The position numbers and the translations under genes are program-made. The notes beneath the pieces were generated by a model. The model was given only the letters and a program-made list of their open reading frames with translations, was not told the DNA's origin and did no database searches. Shown piece after piece: positions 8,629 to 16,322 of a DNA stretch of 64,000 bases. Numbering within the stretch: the stretch's first letter is position 1; every line of letters starts with the position of its first letter. Source of the stretch: Pseudomonas sp. 6D_7.1_Bac1 (lineage in GTDB: Bacteria > Pseudomonadota > Gammaproteobacteria > Pseudomonadales > Pseudomonadaceae); NCBI RefSeq assembly GCF_025465945.1, contig NZ_JANLNW010000016.1, forward strand, positions 43,226 through 107,225, given 5' to 3'.

Positions 8629-9318
8629 TTAAACCAAATGTTCCTGATCCAGGATAATTGCGTTGTCCAGTGTCTCCAGCAGGGCCTTGCGCACTTTCAA
8701 CTTGGTGTTCTTGTGCGCGGTCATGTTGATTTTCTTCAACTGACGCGCTACGGCCAGTGCGGCACTTTGCAGTTCTTCGGCCGATACGACCTTGTCGAGG
8801 AAACCAGCATCCATAGCACCCTGAGGATCGAACATCTCAGCGTTGATCACCGAACGGTGGAACGCCGACTGGCTCAGACGATCGCGGGCCAGCTCGATGC
8901 CAGCGTGGTGCATGGTCATGCCGATCTGCACTTCGTTCAGGCCAATGCTGAACGGGCCGTCGACACCAATCCGGTAGTCGGCTGACAACAGAATGAACGC
9001 ACCCTTGGCCACCGCGTGCCCAGGGCACGCGACGATCACCGGGAATGGGTGCGACAACAGACGACGGGCCAGGGTCGAACCGGCGGTCACCAGACTCACC
9101 GCTTCTTTAGGACCGGCCGTCATCACCTTCAAGTCATAACCGCCCGACAAAATGCCCGGCTGACCGGTGATGATCACCACCGCACGATCCGTCACCGCAC
9201 GATCCAGCGCAGCATTAAACGCGGCAATCACGTCCGGCGAGATAGCATTGACCTTACCGTTGCTCAAGGTCAGGGTCGCGATACCGTCTTCGAGGTGGTA
9301 CGAAATCAACTCACTCAT
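8629..9318 (-). CDS. Crotonase/enoyl-CoA hydratase family protein
   Basis: The 229-residue protein has the crotonase fold throughout, with the oxyanion-hole region near GGYDLK and the substrate pocket near VAKGAFILLSADYRIG. The first catalytic glutamate of true hydratases is replaced there (AFILLS instead of GGGLEL). The second position is kept in GLNEVQIGM. Hydration of enoyl-CoA is therefore doubtful; an isomerase, hydrolase or binding role is possible. It is monocistronic, with a terminator at 8579-8606. Confidence 0.85.
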   Translation of the reverse strand: MSELISYHLEDGIATLTLSNGKVNAISPDVIAAFNAALDRAVTDRAVVIITGQPGILSGGYDLKVMTAGPKEAVSLVTAGSTLARRLLSHPFPVIVACPGHAVAKGAFILLSADYRIGVDGPFSIGLNEVQIGMTMHHAGIELARDRLSQSAFHRSVINAEMFDPQGAMDAGFLDKVVSAEELQSAALAVARQLKKINMTAHKNTKLKVRKALLETLDNAIILDQEHLV

Positions 9319-9559
9319 GACGCTATTCCTTGTATTGAAGTGGAGCAGACGTTACCCACCGCCGTAGGCCAGGTAAAGCGCCATGACTGACCGGCCAGTC
9401 AGCCAATTCACCCCCGCCAAGCGTAGCCGGCCATACACACCACGCATTGCCCTCTATATAGAAGCATTCACCCGGCCGAAGATTGGCAGGTTTGCCCTGC
9501 CTCCAGACCTGCCCGAACGCACAAATGCCTTAACCGCATGAAAATTCTGAAAAAAACCT
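9319..9559. other. Intergenic region between crotonase and tRNA-Ser
   Basis: No gene with a convincing start is visible. It must hold the crotonase promoter on the minus strand. The tRNA promoter begins at 9560. Confidence 0.4.
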
Positions 9560-9588
9560 TTGCCATCGGAAAAGCTTTCGACTACATT
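9560..9588 (+). promoter_or_regulatory. Sigma-70 promoter of tRNA-Ser
   Basis: TTGCCA (9560-9565) and TACATT (9583-9588) are separated by exactly 17 bases. A GC-rich discriminator AGCGCGCC follows, as is usual for stringently controlled stable-RNA promoters. The tRNA begins 39 bases downstream. Confidence 0.7.
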
Positions 9589-9626
9589 AGCGCGCCTCGA
9601 CAGACAGAACATGTTTGAAGAGATAC

Positions 9627-9716
9627 GGTGAAGTGTCCGAGTGGCTTAAGGAGCACGCCTGGAAAGTGTGTATACAAGAAATTGTATCGAGAGTTCGAAT
9701 CTCTCCTTCACCGCCA
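9627..9716 (+). tRNA. tRNA-Ser (anticodon GGA)
   Basis: The cloverleaf is readable. The acceptor stem GGTGAAG pairs with CTTCACC, the discriminator is G and CCA is encoded at 9714-9716. The anticodon loop CTGGAAA has GGA at 9661-9663, closed by the CACGC/GTGTG stem. A long variable arm, as in class II tRNAs, precedes the T arm GAGAGTTCGAATCTCTC. GGA reads UCC and UCU serine codons. The gene is single, with its own promoter and terminator, and marks the left edge of an accessory-looking region. Confidence 0.97.
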
Positions 9717-9730
9717 AATTCGATGTACAC

Positions 9731-9764
9731 AAAACCCCTGATTTCGAAAGAAGTCAGGGGTTTT
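9731..9764 (+). terminator. Intrinsic terminator of tRNA-Ser
   Basis: AAAACCCCTGA pairs with TCAGGGGTTTT around a loop that itself holds TTCGAAAGAA, 15 bases after the tRNA. The 3' arm ends in TTTTG. Confidence 0.85.
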
Positions 9765-9885
9765 GTGGTTTCTGGCGTCTGAAAAAGTCGGTTGTGCCAG
9801 GGAAAAAATTCTCTAGCTCTGGGCAAGGGCACATACCGCCGATTTCTGGCGTATATAGAATGAGCAAAGCCGGAGGTACTGACTT

Positions 9886-10176
9886 ATGATCAGCAAGCTG
9901 CGTATTTCTGCTGTGCAACCAGTTGCCGGCAAACATGGCCTGAATGTCGAGTGGAACAACAGCAAGCGGCATACCGTTGATGTCACCGAGCACATCAAGA
10001 CATTCCCTGTGCTCAAGCCGTTACAAGACCTGGCGCTGTTCAGCCAGGTCGCGGTAGGCGAGTGGGGATTTGACGTGACGTGGGGTGATGACATCGAACT
10101 CTCCGCCATGACGTTGCATCGCATGGCCCAGGAGCAATCTGGAGAGGTCATGCCGATCCGTGATTTCAAACGCTAA
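9886..10176 (+). CDS. DUF2442 domain-containing protein
   Basis: A 96-residue cytoplasmic protein that resembles DUF2442. It has the family pattern of a beta-rich N-terminal half, a central segment around FPVLKPLQDLALFSQV, and a C-terminal block reading WGFDVTWGDDIELSAMTLHR. DUF2442 genes often sit beside a DUF4160 gene in mobile regions and have been suspected to act like toxin-antitoxin partners. No partner is adjacent here. GGAGG lies nine bases before the ATG. It is the first gene after tRNA-Ser. Confidence 0.75.
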   Translation: MISKLRISAVQPVAGKHGLNVEWNNSKRHTVDVTEHIKTFPVLKPLQDLALFSQVAVGEWGFDVTWGDDIELSAMTLHRMAQEQSGEVMPIRDFKR

Positions 10177-10207
10177 ACGGAGAAAATTTGACTGTCGGCA
10201 TCGAGGC

Positions 10208-10354
10208 CTACTTCGTAATGGGTAGCTTGCCAGTGATCACAAAGGCGTCGAACACTTTCTGCCCATCACACGCGGCTTGCCAAACATCCAGGAGCGTCAG
10301 ATCTGCGTTGACGACCTTTTTGCGCGGCTTGTCGATCTTTTTGGAGGTGGCCAT
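10208..10354 (-). CDS. 48-residue hypothetical protein
   Basis: This small gene on the minus strand is chosen over overlapping plus-strand frames because GGAGG sits five bases ahead of the ATG at 10354. An ATG further upstream at 10381 would add nine residues but has no ribosome binding site. The product starts MATSKKIDKPRKKVV, a lysine/arginine-rich head, then a short helix-like segment LTLLDVWQAACDG and a tail ending KLPITK. The basic head could bind nucleic acid, but that is inference. It converges with the DUF2442 gene. Confidence 0.5.
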   Translation of the reverse strand: MATSKKIDKPRKKVVNADLTLLDVWQAACDGQKVFDAFVITGKLPITK

Positions 10355-10476
10355 TGGGGCCTCCGAAGGATGTGTATTCATGCTGACCAGCTTATGTGAT
10401 TAACCCTGTTCGGGTAAATCGAGGCAGGTGCTTCGCTTGCGGTGTTTTGCCCACCTGTCATTGAGCTGTTTACTGC

Positions 10477-10504
10477 AAAGGGGCGACTCAAACGTCGCCC
10501 CTTT
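10477..10504. terminator. Stem-loop terminator between small orphan genes
   Basis: AAAGGGGCGAC and GTCGCCCCTTT form a perfect 11-bp stem with a six-base loop. The T tract is short on both strands. It would end the minus-strand DUF3077-like transcript. Confidence 0.6.
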
Positions 10505-10613
10505 CATCCTGTTCAGGACGGTAGCGCGTCCAAACGCCGTCCAATGACATCGAGCACATCGCACCGTCGCGCAGAGGAATCGCGCAAAGCAGTGCAAAGT
10601 CGTTAAGGATCAC

Positions 10614-10781
10614 CTAGTCGCTGGCGATTTCACCGCGCATCGCGAGGTTTTCTAGGACTTGAGTGACGGCGCGGATTCGGTAGCCGGCTGCATCGAGCAA
10701 TATGTGCAAGGGCGCCGTGGTATCGACGAACAGGGTGGGTTGGTCGTCAGCGTTGCTGGTGAGTGCCATGTACTGATTCAT
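10614..10781 (-). CDS. DUF3077-like small protein (55 residues)
   Basis: The frame starts at 10781 with GGAG nine bases upstream and ends at 10614. The product has the look of the Pseudomonas DUF3077 family: a short strand LFVDTTAP, then HILLDAAGYRIRAVTQVLENLA, a helix that in the family begins with a conserved Ala-rich segment. Function is unknown. The 5' leader (10815-11045) is unusually structured, suggesting RNA-level control of this gene. Confidence 0.5.
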   Translation of the reverse strand: MNQYMALTSNADDQPTLFVDTTAPLHILLDAAGYRIRAVTQVLENLAMRGEIASD

Positions 10782-10814
10782 ATGTGGAGCTCCATTTGAT
10801 TAAGAAGAGCTACC

Positions 10815-11045
10815 ACTCAATCGTCGCCAAACGAAAAGGTGGCAGCTATACGCAGGTTGGCGAACCGGGACAAATGGAAAAACCGGCAGACCTAAAGGTC
10901 TCCCACGCACAGCCGCCATAGAGCAGCATATTGCGCGCAGAAGCACTCCGCAAACTAACCGGGAGGCTTCTGCACATTTGTCGTCGAGTCGCCAAACCCG
11001 AGCCGCCATGTGGGCGACGGGCGGACTATAAGTTTCATGCTCGAA
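10815..11045 (-). ncRNA. Candidate structured RNA upstream of the DUF3077-like gene
   Basis: On the minus strand this 230-base leader is dense in pairing. GCAGAAGCCTCC and GGAGTGCTTCTGC (10937-10973) form a hairpin with one bulge. AGACC/GGTCT and GGTT/AACC form small hairpins. GTTTGGCGAC occurs twice (complement of 10988-10997 and 10823-10832), and GTCGCC at 11018-11013 could pair with either copy. The second copy lies just ahead of the small gene's ribosome binding site. The plan recalls c4-type antisense RNAs of phages, where an upstream RNA pairs with repeats near a downstream gene, but I cannot confirm family membership. Confidence 0.35.
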
Positions 11046-11399
11046 GTGGTGCAAGGTGTGAAGGGGGGCAAGACTTCTGACTGTGATGTAGGAACACGCT
11101 GATGTGGGGGCAGGAACGACAAAGTCGCTATTTTTGCTTCCTTTGTATGGCGAAAATAAGCCGGATTTATTTCTTGTTAAAAGCGTTCACGGCATAGGCG
11201 AAGAGGCTTCCGAAATGGATGTAGGACATATGACTGGAGCGTGGGAAGTAACGCTGGAAAGCCAGGTGCTTGAGTGCTTTCATTGGTTTTAGCGCTTCAA
11301 ACGAAGCGAGTCGGGAAGGGGGATTCGTTTCGCACCTTCAGGGTAGAAAATGAATCAAAGCGTAGCGCACGCGCCCCGCCACCCGAAAGGACGAACGTT
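11046..11399. other. Intergenic region before the 65-residue gene
   Basis: A plus-strand frame at 11104-11292 is open but has no ribosome binding site and no recognisable composition. I do not call it. The stretch is less GC-rich than its surroundings, in keeping with an accessory region. Confidence 0.3.
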
Positions 11400-11597
11400 A
11401 TGCAGGAACTGACCATGCAACAGGCCGAACTGGAGAAGGTTCACGTGGAAATCGTCAAGCTGATGGCTGAGCAGCGCAAGCTTAACGCCGAGACCGGCAA
11501 GATGACCCGTGAAACTTTTTGGTATCCGGTAGCCGTTGCGACGGGGCTGATCGGCACGGTGGCTGCCGTCACTGCAGTGTTGATCAAGCTTCTCTAA
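11400..11597 (+). CDS. 65-residue protein with N-terminal coiled coil and one TM segment
   Basis: The chosen ATG at 11400 follows AAGGA by eight bases; the open frame continues upstream without a site. Residues 1-38 are charged, with a heptad-like pattern (QQAELEKVHVEIVKLMAEQ) predicting a coiled coil. Residues 42-65 form one hydrophobic segment ending LIKLL. I recall similar short proteins in other pseudomonads without a known function. The topology suggests a membrane-anchored oligomer with the coiled coil in the cytoplasm. Confidence 0.6.
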   Translation: MQELTMQQAELEKVHVEIVKLMAEQRKLNAETGKMTRETFWYPVAVATGLIGTVAAVTAVLIKLL

Positions 11598-11844
11598 TCC
11601 CCACAGGCCTTTCGATTGAGACGCCTGGACTTGTGTGAGTGCCGTTAAGGCCGGAAAAAACAGCCCATTGGCTGATACTTTCTCCAGCGCTTCAGCGGAA
11701 ACGACTCGACGTGATACGTATGCGGAACATGTGCGACGCTTCATGGGCTCAACTCTTGATCGTCGTCTATCGCAGTGGGGCATGCACGACCCTGTTTAGC
11801 TTTCGGCAAGCACTTCCTTTTAAGCACCCTTCAGGAGAACACTT

Positions 11845-12633
11845 ATGAACCTTGGTATCGCGGGGCGCTGGGCTCTGGTTTGTGCGGCCAGCAAAGGCCT
11901 GGGCAAAGCTTGCGCCCAGGCATTGGTCAGCGAAGGCGTCAATGTTGTCATCACGGCCCGAGGTGAACAGGCGCTGAATGAAACCGCCGATCAGTTGAGA
12001 GCGATCAACCCTGCCGTGACCGTAATAGCCGTCGCAGGGGACATTTCATCCCCCGCGGGTCGGGCTGCGGCCCTGGCTGCCCATGAGCATTTCGACATTC
12101 TCATCAACAACGCTGGCGGGCCACCTCCGGGGGACTTCCGCGAGTGGGACCGGAATGCCTGGATCAAGGCACTGGATGCCAACATGCTCACTCCCATCGA
12201 ACTGATCAAGGCGACGGTGGACGGCATGGCAGCACGGGGTTTTGGCCGAATCATCAACATCACCTCGAGCGCCGTCAAATCACCGATTGAGAGCCTGGGA
12301 CTTTCAAACGGTGCGCGCAGTGGGCTAACGGGCTTCATCGCGGGGCTCGCCCGACAAGACAACATCGCCAGCCGCAACGTGACCGTCAATAACCTGCAAC
12401 CGGGCTCGTTCGACACCGATCGGCTGCGTAATACTTTGGTTGCTGCCGGTGAAGAGATGGGGCAAGACAGTGAGGCCTTCCTGGCTGAATGCTGTGCAGA
12501 AATTCCGGCAAAACGCTTCGGTTCTCCCGAAGAATTCGGTGCGCTGTGTGCCTTTATTTGCAGCACTCACGCAGGCTACCTGACCGGGCAGAATCTGTTG
12601 ATTGACGGCGGCGCTATTCGCTCCAGCCAATAG
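11845..12633 (+). CDS. SDR-family oxidoreductase lacking the YxxxK pair
   Basis: A 262-residue Rossmann protein of the short-chain dehydrogenase superfamily. The cofactor motif is CAASKGLGKAC near residue 12-22, NNAGG follows near residue 90, and the catalytic Ser region is ITSSAV. At the position where classical members carry YxxxK this protein reads LGLSNGARSG, so both the tyrosine and the lysine are missing. A known subgroup annotated as 3-oxoacyl-ACP reductase-like shares this feature. Redox activity is thus uncertain. AGGAG is well placed before the ATG. It is monocistronic and convergent with the hsp20 gene. Confidence 0.85.
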   Translation: MNLGIAGRWALVCAASKGLGKACAQALVSEGVNVVITARGEQALNETADQLRAINPAVTVIAVAGDISSPAGRAAALAAHEHFDILINNAGGPPPGDFREWDRNAWIKALDANMLTPIELIKATVDGMAARGFGRIINITSSAVKSPIESLGLSNGARSGLTGFIAGLARQDNIASRNVTVNNLQPGSFDTDRLRNTLVAAGEEMGQDSEAFLAECCAEIPAKRFGSPEEFGALCAFICSTHAGYLTGQNLLIDGGAIRSSQ

Positions 12634-12710
12634 CGAAATAGACCGGCAAGGTCATCCTGCAAGATGTTCCCTTAGCTCGCCTTCCGCACTCGAGTTGTCC
12701 TGCCCGAAAA

Positions 12711-12747
12711 CAAAACACCCTGCGAAAGCGTAACCGTCGCAGGGTGT
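12711..12747 (-). terminator. Intrinsic terminator after hsp20
   Basis: ACACCCTGCGA and TCGCAGGGTGT form an 11-bp stem. On the minus strand the stem runs into TTTTG. Confidence 0.8.
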
Positions 12748-12810
12748 GGAGGTGACCATCGCAGTAAGCCCCTTGCCGTTTTCCCTGCAAGAGGCGGGGC
12801 TGTCACCGAC

Positions 12811-13353
12811 TCATTCGGCTTTAATCTGCACGATCTTTTCCGGTTTTATGGCTTCGGGCTTTTTCGGCAGCGATATGCTCAACACACCATTGCTGAATTT
12901 TGCTTCAATCTTTTCGGCATCAACCCCTTTTGGCAGATTGAACACACGCTCGAAGGAACCATAGTGACGCTCGGAAAGGTGATAGCCCTTCCTGTTCTCT
13001 TCCTTGTCCTCTCTCTTTTCGCCTTTGATGATCAGGCTGCCGTTGGACAGTTTGATTTCGATGTTCTTCTGATCCATGCCGGGTAATTCGGCAGTGATTT
13101 CGAAGCTTTTTTCCTTCTCGGCAATATCCACGGCAGGTAGGCCGCGACCGATGAAATCCCGCCGCCAGAACGGCTCGGCATCAAACAGTCCGCGGCTGAA
13201 CGGCGACAATCCTGGGCCTCGATTGAAGTCTTCGAACAGGTGATCGACCTGTTGCCGCAGTTTTTCCAGTGGGCGCCAAAGGTCAGTCGTTACCGGGTGC
13301 TGACTGGCTTTGTCTTCAGTGTTGATCTGCATTTTCTTTACGGTGTTAGTCAT
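12811..13353 (-). CDS. Hsp20/alpha-crystallin small heat-shock protein
   Basis: The start at 13353 gives 180 residues and follows AGGAG by eight bases; a longer frame adds 15 residues without a site. After a 75-residue N-terminal arm, the alpha-crystallin domain runs from about LPAVDIAEKEKSFE to SNGVLSISLPKKP, with the family signature ANGVL-type turn present as FSNGVLSISL. It is an ATP-independent cytoplasmic holdase that binds unfolding proteins. No HrcA or sigma-32 promoter could be assigned with confidence. OsmE, another stress protein, is next upstream. Confidence 0.92.
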   Translation of the reverse strand: MTNTVKKMQINTEDKASQHPVTTDLWRPLEKLRQQVDHLFEDFNRGPGLSPFSRGLFDAEPFWRRDFIGRGLPAVDIAEKEKSFEITAELPGMDQKNIEIKLSNGSLIIKGEKREDKEENRKGYHLSERHYGSFERVFNLPKGVDAEKIEAKFSNGVLSISLPKKPEAIKPEKIVQIKAE

Positions 13354-13558
13354 TTTCACCGCTCCTCTTGGTAATGTCCTGAGGTGGGTTGCGAGCATCC
13401 CGGACGCCTGCCCACCTGAAAAAAATATACCGTCTTACCAGGCCCTACAAGGTCAGTTTTCCCGGCCGCAGCATCCAGCTGGCCAGATGATTCTTGGATT
13501 TATTTGCACTTGGCGCGAGGACTTGCCTCCAGAACAAATCCATCCTCGTTACGGCGCA

Positions 13559-13924
13559 CTAATACCCTCCGCCACCGCCCATCCCCCCCATACTGCCGGA
13601 CGGCTCTCTGGCCTTTTGCTGCACGCGACTCCATTCCGCGCACGTCATAAAGCTCTTATGGTCGACTTTGCCTCGACCATCAAAACTGACATTGAACGTA
13701 TGCTTCTGGCCGGCTTGCGTGAGCATGTAGTCAAAGCAGGTGCCGGGCTCGACGGTGCGATCACTGATCGATAAAGGCTTCCCGCCGATTTGCTGGACTT
13801 GATCCTTGCTCATGCCCATCTCGACCTTTGCGACCAGCGGTTGTTCTCGATAGACCTGTGTTTCAGAGCTGCATCCGGCTACCGCAGACAACACGGCGAC
13901 CAGTGCCAATAGAGGGGTGTTCAT
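13559..13924 (-). CDS. osmE: Osmotically inducible lipoprotein OsmE homologue
   Basis: The 121-residue precursor has a lipoprotein signal with lipobox VAGC (Cys18). Its SmpA/OmlA-type fold shows the motifs GMSKDQVQQIGGKP, GTCFDYML and TCAEW that OsmE of E. coli also has. The C terminus adds a Gly/Met-rich tail (GSMGGMGGGGGY) that the E. coli protein lacks. It should be an outer-membrane lipoprotein of the envelope stress or osmotic response. Confidence 0.85.
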   Translation of the reverse strand: MNTPLLALVAVLSAVAGCSSETQVYREQPLVAKVEMGMSKDQVQQIGGKPLSISDRTVEPGTCFDYMLTQAGQKHTFNVSFDGRGKVDHKSFMTCAEWSRVQQKAREPSGSMGGMGGGGGY

Positions 13925-14345
13925 GACCGGGCTCCCGATAGTGAGTGTCGTGAAGAAACTCCTGGGTGCATCAGTAAAAGTAAAGTCGAGTTCTGCGGTG
14001 CACGCTAAATGTTCTCAGGGCTGAGGCATTGGCGTGCCTGGGAAGGGCAGGCAACAAAAAGCCCACTTGAGGGTGGGCTGTTTGTTTGGGGGCTGGTTCC
14101 GTCAGCGCTTTGGAGTGTGCTCCACGGCCCTGACGCGATCAACGACGAGGCGACGAAACGTAAGGGCTGAAGGCGGGACTTGCGAAAAGGAGCCGGACGG
14201 ACTTTCAGAAGCGTGCGAAAACGTTCCTTTTCGATCGATTCGCTCTCAACTCTGAAACCGGGCGTTGCACTGCTAGCCCTCAATTACACTGGATGTCTAC
14301 TCGGCCTCGCGTTACATTTGCCACATTTTATTGCAAGGAACAATC
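13925..14345. other. 421-base gap between osmE and the next lipoprotein gene
   Basis: Frames on both strands are open here but lack ribosome binding sites. The only clear signal is a minus-strand terminator hairpin at 14056-14079 that no visible gene accounts for. A short minus-strand RNA ending there is possible. Confidence 0.35.
14056..14079 (-). terminator. Orphan intrinsic terminator
   Basis: AGCCCAC and GTGGGCT pair around TTGAGG. On the minus strand the hairpin is followed by TTTTTG. No coding gene ends just before it. Confidence 0.6.
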
Positions 14346-14681
14346 ATGCGAATTTTGATCGGTGCGCTTGCTGTTGCGACGTTGGCGGGGTGCTCTTTGC
14401 CGGCGTCCTTGGTGCCGGGTGAACCGAATGTCAGCGAGATTTCTGCCAAGGTTCCCAAGGACTACGCCCTGTGCGTTCTGCCAGCCTGGCAGCGCGAGAT
14501 CCCTAAAACCACTCAGGCTGCGATTGCTAACGGCTACAGGATCACTGCGCCAAGCATTATTACCGCCGACGAGACCCTGGATATCGTGAAGTACAAGAAT
14601 GGGAGTCGCATATCACTCTATCAAGGCCCGCCATGGGCCAAGTCGGGCGCTCTGATGAAGTCCGTGCACGATTGTTTGTAG
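14346..14681 (+). CDS. Small predicted lipoprotein (111 residues)
   Basis: The ATG at 14346 follows AAGGA by seven bases. Residues 1-16 are a lipoprotein signal with lipobox LAGC (Cys16). The mature part contains three more cysteines and a pattern of charged strands without a family that I recognise. It should be anchored in the outer membrane because residue +2 after the Cys is Ser. It stands alone in the strain-variable stretch after osmE. Confidence 0.65.
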   Translation: MRILIGALAVATLAGCSLPASLVPGEPNVSEISAKVPKDYALCVLPAWQREIPKTTQAAIANGYRITAPSIITADETLDIVKYKNGSRISLYQGPPWAKSGALMKSVHDCL

Positions 14682-14816
14682 TTCAACACGTCTCATGCGG
14701 CGACAAGGAGTTCGTGATCTCGAAGGGCGTCTGGCTTACCACGAAAACCTGCCGGTAGGCGCTCAGTGGCATGGCAGTGTCTAGCGCAGGTGCTAGCGTG
14801 TGGGCGGGAGCCCATT

Positions 14817-14993
14817 ATGAAGTCGCTGGAAAGGGTTTTGCCGGGCAGGCGGGCGTTTGCGATAGGTGTTTTGTGCTGCTTTGGCTGTCTGTCTTGGTCA
14901 CGCTCGTGTATTGATTGCCTGTGCTCGCTCGCCAAGATGCAGGGCGGGGGCGCTATGACTGAATGTCGCCCCCTCCCCAAAAAAAACTTATAG
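14817..14993 (+). CDS. Possible 58-residue Cys-rich membrane peptide (weak call)
   Basis: An ATG with GGGAG eight bases upstream opens a frame starting MKSLERVLPGRRAFAIG. A hydrophobic Cys-rich segment (VLCCFGCLSW) and several more cysteines follow. It overlaps the 3' end of the convergent DUF4337 gene by six bases. The region from 14682 has no better candidate. Chance cannot be excluded. Confidence 0.25.
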   Translation: MKSLERVLPGRRAFAIGVLCCFGCLSWSRSCIDCLCSLAKMQGGGAMTECRPLPKKNL

Positions 14994-15566
14994 ATGCAAC
15001 CACGCCAGCGAGCCCAGTACGACGCTAATGCCTGCCGCACTGTACGCAACCCTTTTCAGCCACTCCTTGCGCGTCAGCAAAGTGATCGCCGCCAGCGAAA
15101 TGGCAATCTGAATGGCGGTCATTGCCTGGGCCCAGCGGTGATGCTGGTGCAATACCAATTCTGATTTTTCATCCCACTCGCGAGCTTCCGCTTCGAGTGC
15201 CTCTGCCTGCTTGCGCACTGCTTCTTTTTCAGTTTTGTAGCGTTGCGCTTCGGCGGTGTAGTGCGCGGCATCGAGGCCGGGGATGTGTATCGCCAGTTCC
15301 GACAGGTTTTGTCGGCTGGATTTGGCCTGGTAGTAATTCCACTGGTTGGAGGCTTCGGTTTTCTTGATGGCGGCGTTGTTCTTGTCCATTGCCGCTTCGC
15401 TTTCCGTGGAGCCCGCCTGATAGCTGAGCATGGCGCCGATGGTGGCCATGATCGCCGTCATCACCGCTATCTTGCTGGCGAAACTGTCACCACGCGCCTG
15501 GGCGTGTTCGGTCGCGTGTTCCAGATGTTGTTCGTGCGGGCTAGGGACTTCGAAGTCTTCAGTCAT
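14988..15566 (-). CDS. DUF4337 domain-containing membrane protein
   Basis: The 192-residue protein fits DUF4337. It has a charged N terminus, a first TM segment (about residues 32-50), a long soluble helical region rich in Gln/Glu/Ala (about 55-135) that probably forms a coiled coil, and two C-terminal TM segments (about 143-160 and 170-190) separated by RKEWLKR. Function is unknown; it is an inner-membrane protein. It is monocistronic. Confidence 0.8.
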   Translation of the reverse strand: MTEDFEVPSPHEQHLEHATEHAQARGDSFASKIAVMTAIMATIGAMLSYQAGSTESEAAMDKNNAAIKKTEASNQWNYYQAKSSRQNLSELAIHIPGLDAAHYTAEAQRYKTEKEAVRKQAEALEAEAREWDEKSELVLHQHHRWAQAMTAIQIAISLAAITLLTRKEWLKRVAYSAAGISVVLGSLAWLHL

Positions 15567-15842
15567 GGACTTTGGTCTTTGAGGAGTGAATAAGTGTCAA
15601 ATTGTAACGGTAGTATTTGCTAAAGGCGCTATCTCAATGAGGCGTTCTCGGACTTTTGTTCTTGGAAACCATGAAGTTTTCACCTTTATCCGACGGTAAC
15701 CCTACAACCCCAAATCTAAGCTCTTCGGCGCCGTGGCTGACAGTGAGGAGGACCAGGCAAAGGACAGGACTCAAAGGGTAACGTTGACGCAAATCGCATT
15801 AACGATTAACGCGCGTGTAATCCACTCATTCAGGAGTTACCT

Positions 15843-16175
15843 ATGTCCATCGGAGCAATCTCGGCTTCCAACCCAGTGACTATTAACGGGCTCCGTTCTG
15901 CCCAAAGTCAGCCCAAGGCGCAAGCGGATCAGGCAACTGCATCCACAAGCGTCACCACCGTTGCCAGCAACGTTGCGGCGGCACTGAAAGAAGCAACCGA
16001 AACCGCTGCACAAACCGCTCAAGAGGCTGGGCGTGGCGATCATCAAGCTCAGCTATTGATGCAAAAACAGCATCAGCAACATGTAGGTGCTGCAACGCCG
16101 TCCAAGGCGCCTGCTACTGGCGTTGTGAATGGCAGCGGGCAGACCATCGGCGCGCTCATCAACACTAAAGCTTAA
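15843..16175 (+). CDS. Hypothetical Ala/Gln/Thr-rich protein (110 residues)
   Basis: AGGAG precedes the ATG at 15843 by seven bases. The product is low in aromatic residues and rich in Ala, Thr and Gln. It has a helical repeat-like segment (AAALKEATETAAQTAQEAG) and no signal peptide or TM segment. It resembles short, largely disordered proteins found singly in pseudomonads. I do not recognise a family and give no function. Confidence 0.6.
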   Translation: MSIGAISASNPVTINGLRSAQSQPKAQADQATASTSVTTVASNVAAALKEATETAAQTAQEAGRGDHQAQLLMQKQHQQHVGAATPSKAPATGVVNGSGQTIGALINTKA

Positions 16176-16322
16176 CCCCTTTGATGGTGTGCTAAAGGCT
16201 GGCGAATCCTGCGCGAGCACGGTTTGCCAGTTGCGATTTGAAGCACGCCAGTCACGTTGGTGCTTACACAGAAAAACACTCTCTTTAGAAGCGATACCGG
16301 GTAAGCCATCCCCTTTGGCCAC

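Noticed and set aside
9627..9716. tRNA-Ser as a phage or island attachment site
   Set aside because: I found no second copy of the tRNA 3' end in the following 14 kb and no integrase gene.
10188..10403. 71-codon plus-strand frame
   Set aside because: It has no ribosome binding site and lies opposite the 48-residue gene, which has GGAGG correctly placed.
11104..11292. 62-codon plus-strand frame in the orphan region
   Set aside because: No ribosome binding site and no recognisable composition. It could be real, but nothing supports it.
14005..14283. 92-codon minus-strand frame
   Set aside because: It runs straight through the orphan terminator hairpin and has no site before its ATG.
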